DNA of 64,000 nt from Oceanobacillus sojae (GCF_007991515.1 NZ_BJYM01000013.1:110940-174939), one strand, 5' to 3'. Positions 36,019 to 45,922 are shown, numbered from the stretch's first letter. Notes: a model not told the origin generated them from the letters alone. Made by a program: numbers and translations.

Positions 36019-37203
36019 CTATTTATTCTCAGCCATATAATCTAACACCGCGGTACCCAATACCTTAGCTGCAATAAGCAATCCTCTTTCATCAATATCA
36101 AATTTCGGATGATGATGCGGATACGTCGGCTTGCCGATAACCTCAGCACCTGTAAAGAAAAATGTACCCTTCACATGTTGGAGATAATAAGAAAAGTCCT
36201 CTCCACCCATGATTTTCGGTGATTCTGTTACCTCTTTAACTCCAGGCACTTCTTTTGCCAGTTCAGCAACAAAGGCTGTTTCCTCTGCATGATTGACAAG
36301 AGCCGGATAGCCTCTCTGATAATTTAAAACACCTTCTGCACCAGATAATGCACAGGTAGAAGCAACAATTGTCTCCATCTCGTTTTCAATCAAATCTTGT
36401 ACTTTTTTATCAAAAGTACGGACAGTTCCTTTTAAGAGTGCTGTATCAGCAATCACATTATTCGCATTTTTTGCTTCAAAGGATCCTACAGAAACAACCG
36501 CCAGATCTAATGGGTCTACCTTTCTGCTGACTATTTGCTGTAAATTTGTTACAAGCTGGCTCCCTATTAAAATACTATCCTTTGTCTGATGAGGTGATGC
36601 TCCATGACCGCCTTTTCCCTGAATATGAATATCAAAGAAATCTGCTGCAGCCTGGAGAGGACCTACCCGGTAACGAATTTCACCAAGAGGAACCTGAGCT
36701 TGCAGATGTGTACCAAAAATCACGTCGACTCCATCTAAGCAGCCATCCTCAATCATTGGTTTTGCACCGCCTGGAATCATCTCTTCTGCATGCTGATGAA
36801 TAAACACAACAGTTCCTGCTAAATCTTCTTTCATTCCATTTAATACTTTCGCTAAACCAAGCAGTGTTGCTGTATGCCCATCATGTCCACAAGCATGCAT
36901 CACCCCTGGATTTTCAGATTGAAAAGGAAGATCCGTTTCTTCCTGAATAGGTAAGGCATCAAAATCAGCACGCAGCGCTATAGTAGGTCCTGGATTTGCT
37001 CCCTCTAAATAGGCTACAACTCCGTTTCCTCCTACATTGGTTCGTACGCGATGGCCCAGCTTTTCATGAAATGCTGCGATATATTCCGGTGTCTCCTTCT
37101 CTTGAAACGACAATTCTGGATGCCGATGCAGATGCCTTCTAATAGCTGCAATTTCTTCATAAGTATCATCTAAATTCCCATACAATAAGTCCTTTTCCTT
37201 CAT
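36019..37203 (-). CDS. M20-family amidohydrolase (N-acyl-L-amino acid amidohydrolase type)
   Basis: A 394-residue enzyme of the aminoacylase/IAA-amino acid hydrolase group. RRHLHRHPELSFQEKET opens it, MHACGHDGHTATLLG carries metal residues, FIHQHAEEMIPGGAKPMIEDG supplies the catalytic glutamate, and GGEDFSYYLQ is the C-terminal signature. It removes acyl groups from N-acyl amino acids or dipeptide-like compounds. It is the last gene after the oligopeptide transporter and Xaa-Pro peptidase, so it likely finishes digestion of imported peptides. GGAGGTAAGGGAGC precedes the ATG. Confidence 0.9.
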   Translation of the reverse strand: MKEKDLLYGNLDDTYEEIAAIRRHLHRHPELSFQEKETPEYIAAFHEKLGHRVRTNVGGNGVVAYLEGANPGPTIALRADFDALPIQEETDLPFQSENPGVMHACGHDGHTATLLGLAKVLNGMKEDLAGTVVFIHQHAEEMIPGGAKPMIEDGCLDGVDVIFGTHLQAQVPLGEIRYRVGPLQAAADFFDIHIQGKGGHGASPHQTKDSILIGSQLVTNLQQIVSRKVDPLDLAVVSVGSFEAKNANNVIADTALLKGTVRTFDKKVQDLIENEMETIVASTCALSGAEGVLNYQRGYPALVNHAEETAFVAELAKEVPGVKEVTESPKIMGGEDFSYYLQHVKGTFFFTGAEVIGKPTYPHHHPKFDIDERGLLIAAKVLGTAVLDYMAENK

Positions 37204-37248
37204 GCTCCCTTACCTCCGCGTTTTAAATTTTATAACATAAATACTATT

Positions 37249-38427
37249 CTAACAAATTAATGAATTTAAGTCTCTTGGGTAGTAGGTGAGCATTTCTATG
37301 CCATTTTTCGTTATCAAAACAGTATCCGAATGTCTGAATCCGCCTAACCCCGGTACATAAACTCCCGGTTCAACTGTAACAACCATTCCCGGTTTCATTT
37401 CCCGATGATCTCCTAAATCAAAGAAAGGAGCTTCATGTCCAAGTATACCAATATTATGCCCTGTATGGTGTCTGGTCAGTTCCGTAATACCTTCCTGTTT
37501 AAAGAATTCCTGTACCTGCTCCTCTACAAAGGAGAAAGGTTTTCCTGGCTGAATAGCTTTAAAAGCAACCTCTTGTGCTCTATACATATAATCAAAATGC
37601 TTTTCCTGCTCTGGAGAAAATTCTTCCACAAACATAACTCTTTCCAGCTCACTGTTATAGCCAAAAACACTTGCTCCCGCTCCTGTTACTAAGGTATCCC
37701 CTTTTGATAGAATAATATTTTGTGTCACAGCATGCGGGAAAGCAGATTCAGGTCCAATCTGGCCTCTAAAAATGGCATGTGCTGTTCCGCCGTGCGGCTT
37801 ATATTCTGGACCTAAGGTTTCAATCATAGCCAAAGTGGCTTCGTTAGATGCTTTTGTTGTAATTTCGATTTCACTTACTCCGGCTTTCGTGTACTTTTGC
37901 AATAAACGATGCGCTAAATTCCCCCAGCGGCAAGACTCTTTAATAAGCTCTATTTCATTTCGTGATTTTACAAATCGCAATTCTTCTATAACTCCTCGCA
38001 GAGATTGAAACGATTTTGCTGTAATAAGCTGATCAATACTCGGTCCTTCATATCCCATGGAAGACCCGTAGCCGATAGAATCATACCCAACTGTTTTCCC
38101 TTCAAATCCATTATCAATAAGGACTTCTTTAAAATATTCCATAGAATGCTTGATACCTGGGTATTCAGGATATGAATGAACATGGTCGACAACAGAATAC
38201 TCTTCTGCATGCTCATGCTCCAATTGAGGTACAAACAAATGGAATTGATGGTTGGAATCAACGGCTAGCCCAATCGGTCTTTCCGTGGGATGAAAATGGA
38301 AACCTGTTAAATAAAAAATATCGGCAACTGCAAATATAACAGCCACATCACAGCTTCTCCCTTCCACCTTTTCAATGAATTTCTGCTGGCGTTCTTTAAA
38401 TTCAGACTTAGGAATTTCTAATAACAT
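37249..38427 (-). CDS. M24-family Xaa-Pro peptidase
   Basis: A 392-residue metallopeptidase with a creatinase-like N-terminal domain (VAVIFAVADIFYLTGF) and a C-terminal pita-bread domain. Metal ligands are visible in HHTGHNIG and VTVEPGVYVPG. The usual two aspartates are degenerate: the region KGDTLVTGAGASVFGYNSELERVM has Gly-Ala-Gly-Ala and Tyr-Asn where D-x-G and Y-x-S-D normally stand. So dinuclear metal binding may be altered. It overlaps the upstream ATPase gene by 20 bases and has AAAGGAGG. Confidence 0.85.
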   Translation of the reverse strand: MLLEIPKSEFKERQQKFIEKVEGRSCDVAVIFAVADIFYLTGFHFHPTERPIGLAVDSNHQFHLFVPQLEHEHAEEYSVVDHVHSYPEYPGIKHSMEYFKEVLIDNGFEGKTVGYDSIGYGSSMGYEGPSIDQLITAKSFQSLRGVIEELRFVKSRNEIELIKESCRWGNLAHRLLQKYTKAGVSEIEITTKASNEATLAMIETLGPEYKPHGGTAHAIFRGQIGPESAFPHAVTQNIILSKGDTLVTGAGASVFGYNSELERVMFVEEFSPEQEKHFDYMYRAQEVAFKAIQPGKPFSFVEEQVQEFFKQEGITELTRHHTGHNIGILGHEAPFFDLGDHREMKPGMVVTVEPGVYVPGLGGFRHSDTVLITKNGIEMLTYYPRDLNSLIC

Positions 38428-39415
38428 CTTTTATTTCCTCCTTTGAATTTGTATATAGATGACAAGTCGCCTTATGTCCATCCGTAAAGAAAACTTCCTC
38501 AGGAGCTTTTTCACTGCAAATGTCCATAGCAAAAGGACACCTTGTATGGAACGGACAACCTTTGGGCGGATTGGCGGGACTTGGGACATCACCTTTTAAA
38601 ATAATTCTTTTCCTCTCTTCTCGTGGATGAGCAACTGGAACTGCAGAAATTAACGCCTGGGTATAAGGGTGCTTGGGATTTTCAAATAGCTCCTCAGTCT
38701 CCGCTACCTCCACAATTTTCCCTAAATACATGACTGCTACTCTATCTGTCATGTGCTCAATAACACTTAAATCATGAGAAATAAATAGATACGTTAATCC
38801 GAATTCCTTCTGTAAATCAAGCATTAGATTGATGACCTGAGATTGTACAGAGACATCCAATGCAGAAACTGGCTCATCGGCAATAATAAAGTCCGGCTGT
38901 AAAATGACAGCTCTGGCTATGCCGATTCTCTGCCGCTGTCCTCCAGAAAATTCATGAGGATATCTATGCAAATGAGATTTAGATAGTCCCACAATTTCTA
39001 AAATCTCATGTATTTTCTTTTCACGCTCCTTTCCTTCAAACTTTTTGTGGATTCGCAGAGGCTCCATTAAGATTTCCCGCACAGTCTTCTTAGGATTCAA
39101 GGAAGCATACGGATCCTGAAAAATCATTTGAAAATCTTTTCTGAGCTTCCTCATATCGCTGTAGCTGATCTTTGTAATGTCTTTTCCCTGGAAATAAATT
39201 TCCCCGGCAGTTGCATCCGTTAAACCTAAAATTGTCTTCCCTGTCGTTGACTTTCCGCATCCCGATTCACCAACTAAAGCGTATGTTTCTCCACGCTTAA
39301 TCGAAAAACTCACATCATCAACAGCTCGAATGATTGTTTTTTGTTTAAACATTCCCTTAGAAACCTCATAATATTTCTTCAGGTTTTGGACTTTTACTAG
39401 ATAATCCTCTGCCAT
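38408..39415 (-). CDS. oligopeptide ABC transporter ATP-binding protein (OppF-like)
   Basis: A 335-residue ATPase with Walker A GESGCGKSTTGK, signature SGGQRQRIGIARA, and Walker B FIIADEPVSALDVS. The C-terminal cysteine-rich segment CPFHTRCPFAMDIC is the iron-sulfur-like insert of Opp/Dpp ATPases. It pairs with the OppD-like protein encoded upstream; the stop of that gene abuts this ATG directly. Confidence 0.93.
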   Translation of the reverse strand: MAEDYLVKVQNLKKYYEVSKGMFKQKTIIRAVDDVSFSIKRGETYALVGESGCGKSTTGKTILGLTDATAGEIYFQGKDITKISYSDMRKLRKDFQMIFQDPYASLNPKKTVREILMEPLRIHKKFEGKEREKKIHEILEIVGLSKSHLHRYPHEFSGGQRQRIGIARAVILQPDFIIADEPVSALDVSVQSQVINLMLDLQKEFGLTYLFISHDLSVIEHMTDRVAVMYLGKIVEVAETEELFENPKHPYTQALISAVPVAHPREERKRIILKGDVPSPANPPKGCPFHTRCPFAMDICSEKAPEEVFFTDGHKATCHLYTNSKEEIKDVIRNS

Positions 39416-40402
39416 TTACCTCACCACACCTTCATCAGAGCTTTGTAACCAGCACTTACTAAGATGTCCATCTTCCTGAAATGCAGGCGGCGATTCTTGA
39501 AAACACTTTTCCATTGCTAACGGACAACGGTTAGCGAAAATGCATCCCTGTTTTACCTGCTCCGGCTTGGGAACCTGCCCTTGAATAGCGTATAGCTTAC
39601 TTTTCCGCTCATTATTTGAAGGCAGTGATTGAATCAGTCCTCTAGTGTAAGGATGCAAAGGACGATCAAATAATTCATTGACTTCTGCCGATTCTACGAT
39701 TACTCCTGCATACATGACAACCACCCAGTCACACATTTCCGCAACAACACCTAAGTCATGCGTAATTAACATTAGGCTCCTATCCTTCTTACTCGTTATC
39801 TTTTTCAACAGCGATAAGATTTGTGCCTGTATCGTTACATCCAGTGCCGTTGTCGGCTCATCAGCAATCATAAGCTTCGGTTCGCATAATAATGCCATAG
39901 ATATCATTACACGCTGTCTCATTCCTCCAGACAGCTGATGCGGATATTCATGAATAATTTGTTCCGGACGAGGAATGCCGACCTGTTTCAGTACTTTTAT
40001 AATCGCTGCTTTTTGTTCTTTATTTGATAATTGGCGATGCCTTTTTAGCGGTTCACTTAATTGCTGTCCAATTGTAAATACAGGATTCAATGATGTCATC
40101 GGTTCTTGAAAAATCATTGAAATTTCATTCCCGCGTATTTTACGCCATTCTTTTTCCTTCAACTTTGTTAATTCTTTTCCATCAAATAATATTTCTCCTG
40201 AAGGAATACTGCTTATTCTGTCCGGAAGTAACCCCATCACGGCCAGAGAGGTAACACTTTTTCCACTTCCAGACTCACCTACAATCCCAACTGTTTGCCC
40301 TGCCTTGATTTGAAAGCTCACTTCTCGAATCGGCTGCACAATGTGCTTCCCATTTTGAAACTGAATCTTTAAGTCCTTAATTTCTAAAATGGATTCTGCC
40401 AC
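39416..40402 (-). CDS. oligopeptide ABC transporter ATP-binding protein (OppD-like)
   Basis: A 328-residue ATPase with Walker A GESGSGKSVTSLA, signature LSGGMRQRVMIS, Walker B LMIADEPTTALDVT, and the C-terminal CIFANRCPLAMEKC insert. It energises peptide uptake with the OppF-like partner. GTG start at 40402, ten bases after GGAGG. It follows the IIC-like permease gene (OppC) by 18 bases. Confidence 0.93.
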   Translation of the reverse strand: MAESILEIKDLKIQFQNGKHIVQPIREVSFQIKAGQTVGIVGESGSGKSVTSLAVMGLLPDRISSIPSGEILFDGKELTKLKEKEWRKIRGNEISMIFQEPMTSLNPVFTIGQQLSEPLKRHRQLSNKEQKAAIIKVLKQVGIPRPEQIIHEYPHQLSGGMRQRVMISMALLCEPKLMIADEPTTALDVTIQAQILSLLKKITSKKDRSLMLITHDLGVVAEMCDWVVVMYAGVIVESAEVNELFDRPLHPYTRGLIQSLPSNNERKSKLYAIQGQVPKPEQVKQGCIFANRCPLAMEKCFQESPPAFQEDGHLSKCWLQSSDEGVVR

Positions 40403-40420
40403 TGGTAAAACACCTCCCTG

Positions 40421-41329
40421 CTATTTCCCTTTGATCTTCGGATCTAACGTATCTCTCAGCCAATCCCCGAACAAATTAATGCCAAGTGCAGTGATAATAA
40501 TAGCTAACCCGGGAAATGTAATTAACCACCAGGCACTAAATATAAAATCTTTCCCCTCGCTTAACATATTCCCCCAAGCAGGCGTCGGAGGCTGCACGCC
40601 GAATCCTAGAAAGCTGACAGAAGCTTCCGCAATAATAAACGAACTTATCTGCAAAGAAGCCAGGATAATCATTGGTGTAAATAGATTCGGAACAATATGC
40701 TTTATCAGGATTTCAAATCGGGAAACGCCGGTCGCTACAGCAGCCTGGATAAAATCCTTCTCACGCAAAGCAAGAACTTCACTTCTAATTACCCGTGCAA
40801 AAATGACCCAGCCTCCAATAGCAAGCGAGATAATGATATTCTTTAGACCCGCTCCCAGAACAGCATTAATAATAAGCACCAGTAAAATAAACGGAAAGCT
40901 CAGCTGTACATCGACCAGACGCATCAACACAATATCAATCCAGCCCCGGAAAAAGCCGGATATAATTCCGATAACTGTACCAATCAACCCTGCAATTAAA
41001 ACCGTAGATAAACCAATAATCACAGATATTCGTGCTCCTAAAATAATTCTGGAAAGCAAATCCCGGCCTAAATGATCTGTCCCTAACAAATGTCCATCTG
41101 TTAAAGGAGGTAGAAGCTTTGCAGTCAATTCCGTTTTGACAGGATCATATGGCGCAATCCAATGTCCAAAAATACTTAGAAAGAGTAAGATGAAAATAAT
41201 CGCAACTCCCAGCAGTCCCGTCCAGCTGTGCAACAGGCTGGTAAAGAATTCTGCTGCCTTTGTCTTTTGGGAAAATGCCAGCGAATCGTCTTCTGGAATC
41301 AGTGGTTCATTTGGTATACTAGAAGCCAT
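40421..41329 (-). CDS. oligopeptide ABC transporter permease (OppC-like)
   Basis: A 302-residue membrane protein with about six segments. LLGTDHLGRDLLSRIILGAR and the EAA loop RSEVLALREKDFIQAAVATG are typical of DppC/OppC. The ATG at 41329 is nine bases after AGGTG; the GTG at 41341 lies inside the ribosome site. It abuts the OppB-like gene. Confidence 0.92.
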   Translation of the reverse strand: MASSIPNEPLIPEDDSLAFSQKTKAAEFFTSLLHSWTGLLGVAIIFILLFLSIFGHWIAPYDPVKTELTAKLLPPLTDGHLLGTDHLGRDLLSRIILGARISVIIGLSTVLIAGLIGTVIGIISGFFRGWIDIVLMRLVDVQLSFPFILLVLIINAVLGAGLKNIIISLAIGGWVIFARVIRSEVLALREKDFIQAAVATGVSRFEILIKHIVPNLFTPMIILASLQISSFIIAEASVSFLGFGVQPPTPAWGNMLSEGKDFIFSAWWLITFPGLAIIITALGINLFGDWLRDTLDPKIKGK

Positions 41330-41341
41330 AGAAACGCTCAC

Positions 41342-42259
41342 CTACTTTACTCGAATTTGCGGATTAACATACGCATAGATTACATCTGCCAGGAAATTAA
41401 TCACTGTATAAATTAATGCAATAATAAATACACCAGCTAACACTACCGGAAAATCCCTTGTCATCAGTGCTTGTTCAATCAATCGGCCAACTCCCGGCCA
41501 CGAAAAGACAATTTCTGTAATGACCGCTCCGCCAAGCAGCTCGCCAAGATCTAGAGCCACCAGTGTAATAATTGGAATCAATGAATTTTTTAAAGCATAT
41601 TTCATTATCAGCGGAAACGTCGGCGTACCGGAAGCTTTTGCAGTACGAATAAAATCCTGCTGAAGAACATCGAGCATCGCTGACCTTGTAAACCTGGTGA
41701 ATCTGGCCGTACTATAGAAAGCTAAGGTAAGCATGGGCAGAATCATATGTATTGGTGTTCCTGCTCCGCCAGACGGTAATATTTTCAACTGCGCAGCAAA
41801 TAAAAATATCAGAAGCAGTCCCATCCAGAATGTTGGAATAGCCTGACCGATAACCGTTAATCCAACTGCAACCCGGTCAAAAATAGAATTGCGGTAATAA
41901 GCAGACAAAACTCCTAATGGAATAGCTATAACTAAAGCAAGAATTAGTGCTGCCGCTGCTAATTGAAAGGTAGCCGGCAAACGATCCAGCACACTTTGCA
42001 ATGCATCCTGTTGCGTTCTTAATGATTCACCAAAATCTCCCTGAACGGCATTACCCATAAATTCCCCATACTGCACATAGAGCGGCCTGTCTAACCCCAT
42101 TTGGTGCTGAAATGCCTCAATCTGTTCTCTGGAAGCATCCTGAGGCAGGAAAAGTGTTGTTGGATCTCCAGACAAACGCATTAAAAAGAAAACTGCCGTA
42201 AGGACTAAAAATACAACTAGTATTCCTTGAAAAAAACGCTTCACAATGAAATCTAGCAT
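41342..42259 (-). CDS. oligopeptide ABC transporter permease (OppB-like)
   Basis: A 305-residue permease with about six segments. The LDRPLYVQYGEF loop, the EAA region RSAMLDVLQQDFIRTAKASG, and the C-terminal SWPGVGRLIEQALMTRDFPV are family hallmarks. AAAGGGGG precedes the ATG. A terminator-like hairpin lies between it and the binding-protein gene upstream. Confidence 0.92.
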   Translation of the reverse strand: MLDFIVKRFFQGILVVFLVLTAVFFLMRLSGDPTTLFLPQDASREQIEAFQHQMGLDRPLYVQYGEFMGNAVQGDFGESLRTQQDALQSVLDRLPATFQLAAAALILALVIAIPLGVLSAYYRNSIFDRVAVGLTVIGQAIPTFWMGLLLIFLFAAQLKILPSGGAGTPIHMILPMLTLAFYSTARFTRFTRSAMLDVLQQDFIRTAKASGTPTFPLIMKYALKNSLIPIITLVALDLGELLGGAVITEIVFSWPGVGRLIEQALMTRDFPVVLAGVFIIALIYTVINFLADVIYAYVNPQIRVK

Positions 42260-42301
42260 GGTTGTCCCCCTTTACTGGTTTCTATGCAATATCTTTGTAT
42301 T

Positions 42302-42336
42302 AAAAAGGCGGAAAGAAACCTGTATTTCCTTCCACC
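42302..42336 (-). terminator. attenuator-like hairpin between binding-protein and permease genes
   Basis: GGCGGAAAGAAA (42307-42318) pairs with TTTCCTTCCACC (42325-42336) with two G-T wobbles, followed on the minus strand by TTTTT. Partial termination would make more binding protein than permease. Confidence 0.7.
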
Positions 42337-42348
42337 CTCGCATCATTC

Positions 42349-43902
42349 CTACTCCCAGGACATATCGTATATCACAATTCTTTCATCCACTCTTGGCTCA
42401 AAGTCCAAATCTGATCTGACTGCATATAAATCAGCCTGCTGCCATAATGGAACCCAAACCGCCTGCTCAACTAACTTACGCTGAAGCTCTGCATAGGCAT
42501 CGAAGCGATCGTCCGGATCGAAAGTGCCGTTAGCATCATAGATTTCCTGATCAATCTCTTCATCATGAAAACTGCTATAAGGAGCATCTTCCGTAAATAA
42601 GTTTCCGATTGTTCCCTGCTGTTCAAAAGCAGGTCCCCATCCAAGAATAAACATATCTCCCATTTCTCTGTTTTGAATTCTCTCTAAATGATTTCCCCAT
42701 TCATTTACAGAAACATCTACTTGAATACCAATCTCTCCAAGCTGTGCAGCAATCGCTTGTGCTACCTGATTATCCATAGGATAACGTCCACTTGGTGTTT
42801 CTAAAGTCAAACTAATCTCTTCGGGTGTGTACCCTGCTTCTTCAATCAGTTCAACAGCTTTATCCGGGTCATAACCATAATCCTCTGTTTCTACATAGCC
42901 GGAGTTAACAGGTGATAATGGGCCGGTAATCTTTGTGCCGTACCCGTTTAAAACATTTTCCAGCAAAGAATCTACATCGACAGCATAGTTAATCGCCTGA
43001 CGTACCTTTTGATCCTGAAGAGGTCCATCATGGAATGTATTCAAAGCAACATAATTGATTCTTGATGAAGAAGCCTCTCCTATTTTAGAGTTATCATCAT
43101 TTTCAATTTCTGCTACGGAGTCTACCGGGATATTTTTAAATAAATCAACTTCTCCACTTAAGAAGGCTGATAATCGGGAGCTGAACTCCGGAATATAACG
43201 AAATTCAACATTCTTAATCTCCGGCTCTCCTTTCCAATAATCATCATAAGCTTCTAATTTCAGATGATTATCGCGTGACCATTCCACGAATTGATAAGGA
43301 CCTGTCCCCACTGGCTCATTGGCAGCTGTATCGTTCCCAACGTCCTCAACATACCCCGGCTCCATAATCAGCAAATCCTCTGTGATTCTCTCCATTAAAT
43401 CCGGGAAGGGTCTGGATGTTGTTATTTCTATTTCATAAGGAGATATAACAGTTACTTCCTCAATGTCTACCCAGCGTGAACGATAAAAAGATTGATTGGA
43501 TTCATCTAAAATATAATCAATACTGAACTTCACAGCATCTGCATTAAATTCAGCGCCATTATGAAAGGTTACCCCTTCCTTCAACTGAAAGCGCCATGTT
43601 AATTCATCGATATTCTCCCATGATTCCGCTAAATTAGGGACATAATCCTTTGTTTCTATATCACGCTCAATAAGAGGTTCATAGATATTCCTTATCTGTG
43701 CATCTGTGACGTAATTTACATCCGTGTTAGCCATCAGAGTTGCTGCATCGGATTCAAATCCAATGACAATTGAGTCCTTTGAGTCTCCTCCATCTCCGCT
43801 TCCCTCTCCTCCACTATCCTCTCCACCAGCAGTTTCTTCTGTACAAGCTGCTAAAACAAAAAACATCATTGAAAGTAATGCTAAGAAAAACATTTTTTTC
43901 AT
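42349..43902 (-). CDS. oligopeptide ABC transporter substrate-binding lipoprotein
   Basis: A 517-residue extracellular binding protein of family 5. The signal peptide ends in a lipobox (LAAC, Cys20 region), followed by a Glu/Gly/Ser-rich linker. ESWENIDELTWRFQLKEGVTF and GTGPYQFVEWSRD are typical SBP_bac_5 motifs. It should capture peptides or similar solutes for the OppBCDF-like complex. It starts two bases after the MarR stop with AGGAGA upstream, so the two genes form one operon. Confidence 0.93.
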   Translation of the reverse strand: MKKMFFLALLSMMFFVLAACTEETAGGEDSGGEGSGDGGDSKDSIVIGFESDAATLMANTDVNYVTDAQIRNIYEPLIERDIETKDYVPNLAESWENIDELTWRFQLKEGVTFHNGAEFNADAVKFSIDYILDESNQSFYRSRWVDIEEVTVISPYEIEITTSRPFPDLMERITEDLLIMEPGYVEDVGNDTAANEPVGTGPYQFVEWSRDNHLKLEAYDDYWKGEPEIKNVEFRYIPEFSSRLSAFLSGEVDLFKNIPVDSVAEIENDDNSKIGEASSSRINYVALNTFHDGPLQDQKVRQAINYAVDVDSLLENVLNGYGTKITGPLSPVNSGYVETEDYGYDPDKAVELIEEAGYTPEEISLTLETPSGRYPMDNQVAQAIAAQLGEIGIQVDVSVNEWGNHLERIQNREMGDMFILGWGPAFEQQGTIGNLFTEDAPYSSFHDEEIDQEIYDANGTFDPDDRFDAYAELQRKLVEQAVWVPLWQQADLYAVRSDLDFEPRVDERIVIYDMSWE

Positions 43903-43903
43903 T

Positions 43904-44341
43904 TCAATCTCTCCTATTCTTTGTTTCTAGTAAAGCTTCTATCTTATTCATAGACTCAATCAACACCCCGACATCCTGTTCAGAAATATCTTTAATCATT
44001 TCTTCTACTTTTTCATTTGCTCTGTCCTGAAGCTTCTTTAATTCCTCCCTTCCCTTTGACGTCAAATAAATATATTGCACTCTTCGATCCTTGCTGGAAG
44101 TAACTCTTTCTATGAGCTCTCTCTTCTCAAATTTTCGAAGAATCTTACTAATATATCCCTTATCCAGCACGAAATAAGTGGAAAGATATTTGGCTGTGCA
44201 ATCTTTCTTGTTGCTGGTTTCATACAGAACCATTGCCTCTGTGGCAGAAAAAGAACTGCCATCAGCATATAGTGATAAAATCCCCATTATTTTTATATAA
44301 AACCTATTAAATCGTTTTATTTCTTGAATCTGTTCTTCCAT
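43904..44341 (-). CDS. MarR-family regulator
   Basis: A 145-residue winged-helix protein. LSTYFVLDKGYISKILRKFE is the recognition helix region and the wing is SSKDRRVQYIYLTSKG, with the family's D-x-R pattern. It is the first gene of the peptide-transport operon and so probably regulates it. The ribosome site (AAAAGG) is unusually close to the ATG. Confidence 0.88.
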   Translation of the reverse strand: MEEQIQEIKRFNRFYIKIMGILSLYADGSSFSATEAMVLYETSNKKDCTAKYLSTYFVLDKGYISKILRKFEKRELIERVTSSKDRRVQYIYLTSKGREELKKLQDRANEKVEEMIKDISEQDVGVLIESMNKIEALLETKNRRD

Positions 44342-44464
44342 ACCTTTTCTGACACCGCCTATTGATAACTTAAGATTCTCTTAATAATAAATTTTCTAAT
44401 AATTATTTTAATAATATGGATATTAGTTGCATTTGTCAACTATTATTTTATAGAATAATTCAGT

Positions 44465-44501
44465 TAAAAAATCCACTTCATAGTAAAACAGAAGTGGATT
44501 C
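44465..44501 (-). terminator. terminator of the MFS gene
   Basis: AATCCACTTC pairs with GAAGTGGATT (44470-44500), with a T-run on the minus strand. It isolates the MFS gene from the MarR operon. Confidence 0.85.
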
Positions 44502-44515
44502 CTTATTAAGTCTAT

Positions 44516-45667
44516 TTATTTCTTTTTATTTAAATAATCCTTATAAACTAAAACAGCAACAACTAGAAAACTAAAGCTTACAATCCGAAAAATCATCTCT
44601 ATACTAACCCACTCAGCCAGCATACCTAATATGAATGCACTGACTCCAACGCCGACATCGAAGCTGGAAAAGAAAGTTGCATTAGCAGCACCACTTTTTT
44701 CTTCACTTACATTTTGAACAGCCCATGTTTGAAGACATGGCATTACTGTTCCATATCCTGCTCCAAATAAAATCGCCGAGATAATAAGATAAAAGTCGTT
44801 AGTTGCAAAAGACAGCACAACTAAAGATAAAAATCCTAAAATGGCTGAGACAATGATGATAGACCAAGGACCGTTTCTATCATACCATTTCCCTGTATAC
44901 GGACGTAAAAGAGTTGAGACTGTCGCATTGACAAGGAAAAACAGAAAAATATTATCCAGATTCTGCTGTTCTCCAAAAACAACTAAAAACGTTATAATTG
45001 CTCCAAAACCAAGTGTTGAAATAACTGTCAGCAATGCCGGAAACCATGCGTTTCTTTCAAAAATCATATCAAAGAAACGAAATGGTGCTTTCTCTCTTTT
45101 TACCGGCACAGATGATTTAACAAATAAAAGTGCAGTGAGCGCTAATAGGCTGAGTATAACTGATGACCAAATTACAATGTCAAAAGAATAAAAATCATAT
45201 ATAAAGATACCCAGACTCTGCGCTATAATCGCCCCGACTGTTGTTGAAACAGAGAAATATCCTAACCCTTCTCCTAAGCGTGACTTAGGAATCGAGTCGA
45301 CTGCCATTGTACTATTGGCTGTTGTTGATACGCCCCATGCAGCACCATGAAACAACCGTAACAATAACAGCATCCATATAATGTTAAGAAAAGGATAAAC
45401 AAACGTAATTAACATTAGCATTGCACTTGCAACGATGGCTAAAGCTTTTCTTTTGTTATCAATTAAAAAGTAGCCCGCGAAGGGTCTGATTAATACCGCT
45501 CCTACTGTGAATAATGTGGTTACTAAACCAACTTGAATGGGAGATGCATCAAGGCTGATCATATAAGCCGGTAAGATAGGAAGCAACATTTCAAATCCAA
45601 TAAAAATTAAAAAGTTACTAGTAAATATAAAAAGAAATGATTTGTTAAAAATTTTTTGATTTTCCAT
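44516..45667 (-). CDS. MFS transporter, drug/metabolite exporter type
   Basis: A 383-residue protein with twelve membrane segments. The loop after segment two includes RPFAGYFLIDNKRKALA, resembling the MFS motif A, and segment four has LRLFHGAAWGVSTTANS. LRPYTGKWYDRNG is the repeat motif in the second half. No substrate can be inferred; YwoG/YfcJ-like relatives are efflux pumps. GAGGA precedes the ATG. The gene is transcribed alone. Confidence 0.87.
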   Translation of the reverse strand: MENQKIFNKSFLFIFTSNFLIFIGFEMLLPILPAYMISLDASPIQVGLVTTLFTVGAVLIRPFAGYFLIDNKRKALAIVASAMLMLITFVYPFLNIIWMLLLLRLFHGAAWGVSTTANSTMAVDSIPKSRLGEGLGYFSVSTTVGAIIAQSLGIFIYDFYSFDIVIWSSVILSLLALTALLFVKSSVPVKREKAPFRFFDMIFERNAWFPALLTVISTLGFGAIITFLVVFGEQQNLDNIFLFFLVNATVSTLLRPYTGKWYDRNGPWSIIIVSAILGFLSLVVLSFATNDFYLIISAILFGAGYGTVMPCLQTWAVQNVSEEKSGAANATFFSSFDVGVGVSAFILGMLAEWVSIEMIFRIVSFSFLVVAVLVYKDYLNKKK

Positions 45668-45863
45668 ATAAAATTCCTCGCTTCTAAATTTTTTAAATTT
45701 AATTCAGAAGCGCCTGGAACACTGAAACATTTCTATATTTCCTAAGTTTTTTAAACACTGACCTCACCCTTTCTAACGACATCTTTCTATCTAACTTTTC
45801 ATGTCTTTCTTCGAATAAGCTTCCTTGTATACATACTTAACTCAATTTTTTTCGCCTTTAAAA

Positions 45864-45893
45864 TAAAAAAGATGCCGACGACAACCGGCATCT
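45864..45893 (-). terminator. terminator of the 56-codon gene
   Basis: AGATGCCG (45870-45877) pairs perfectly with CGGCATCT (45886-45893), and the minus strand continues TTTTTTA. It lies 30 bases after the small ORF's stop. Confidence 0.85.
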
Positions 45894-45922
45894 AGTAATT
45901 GTTTAGTTTTAATCAGAACGCA

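Noticed and set aside
40389..41075. Long plus-strand ORF opposite the OppC-like permease gene
   Set aside because: It lies antisense to a conserved permease, has no ribosome site and gives a low-complexity product typical of antisense to membrane genes.
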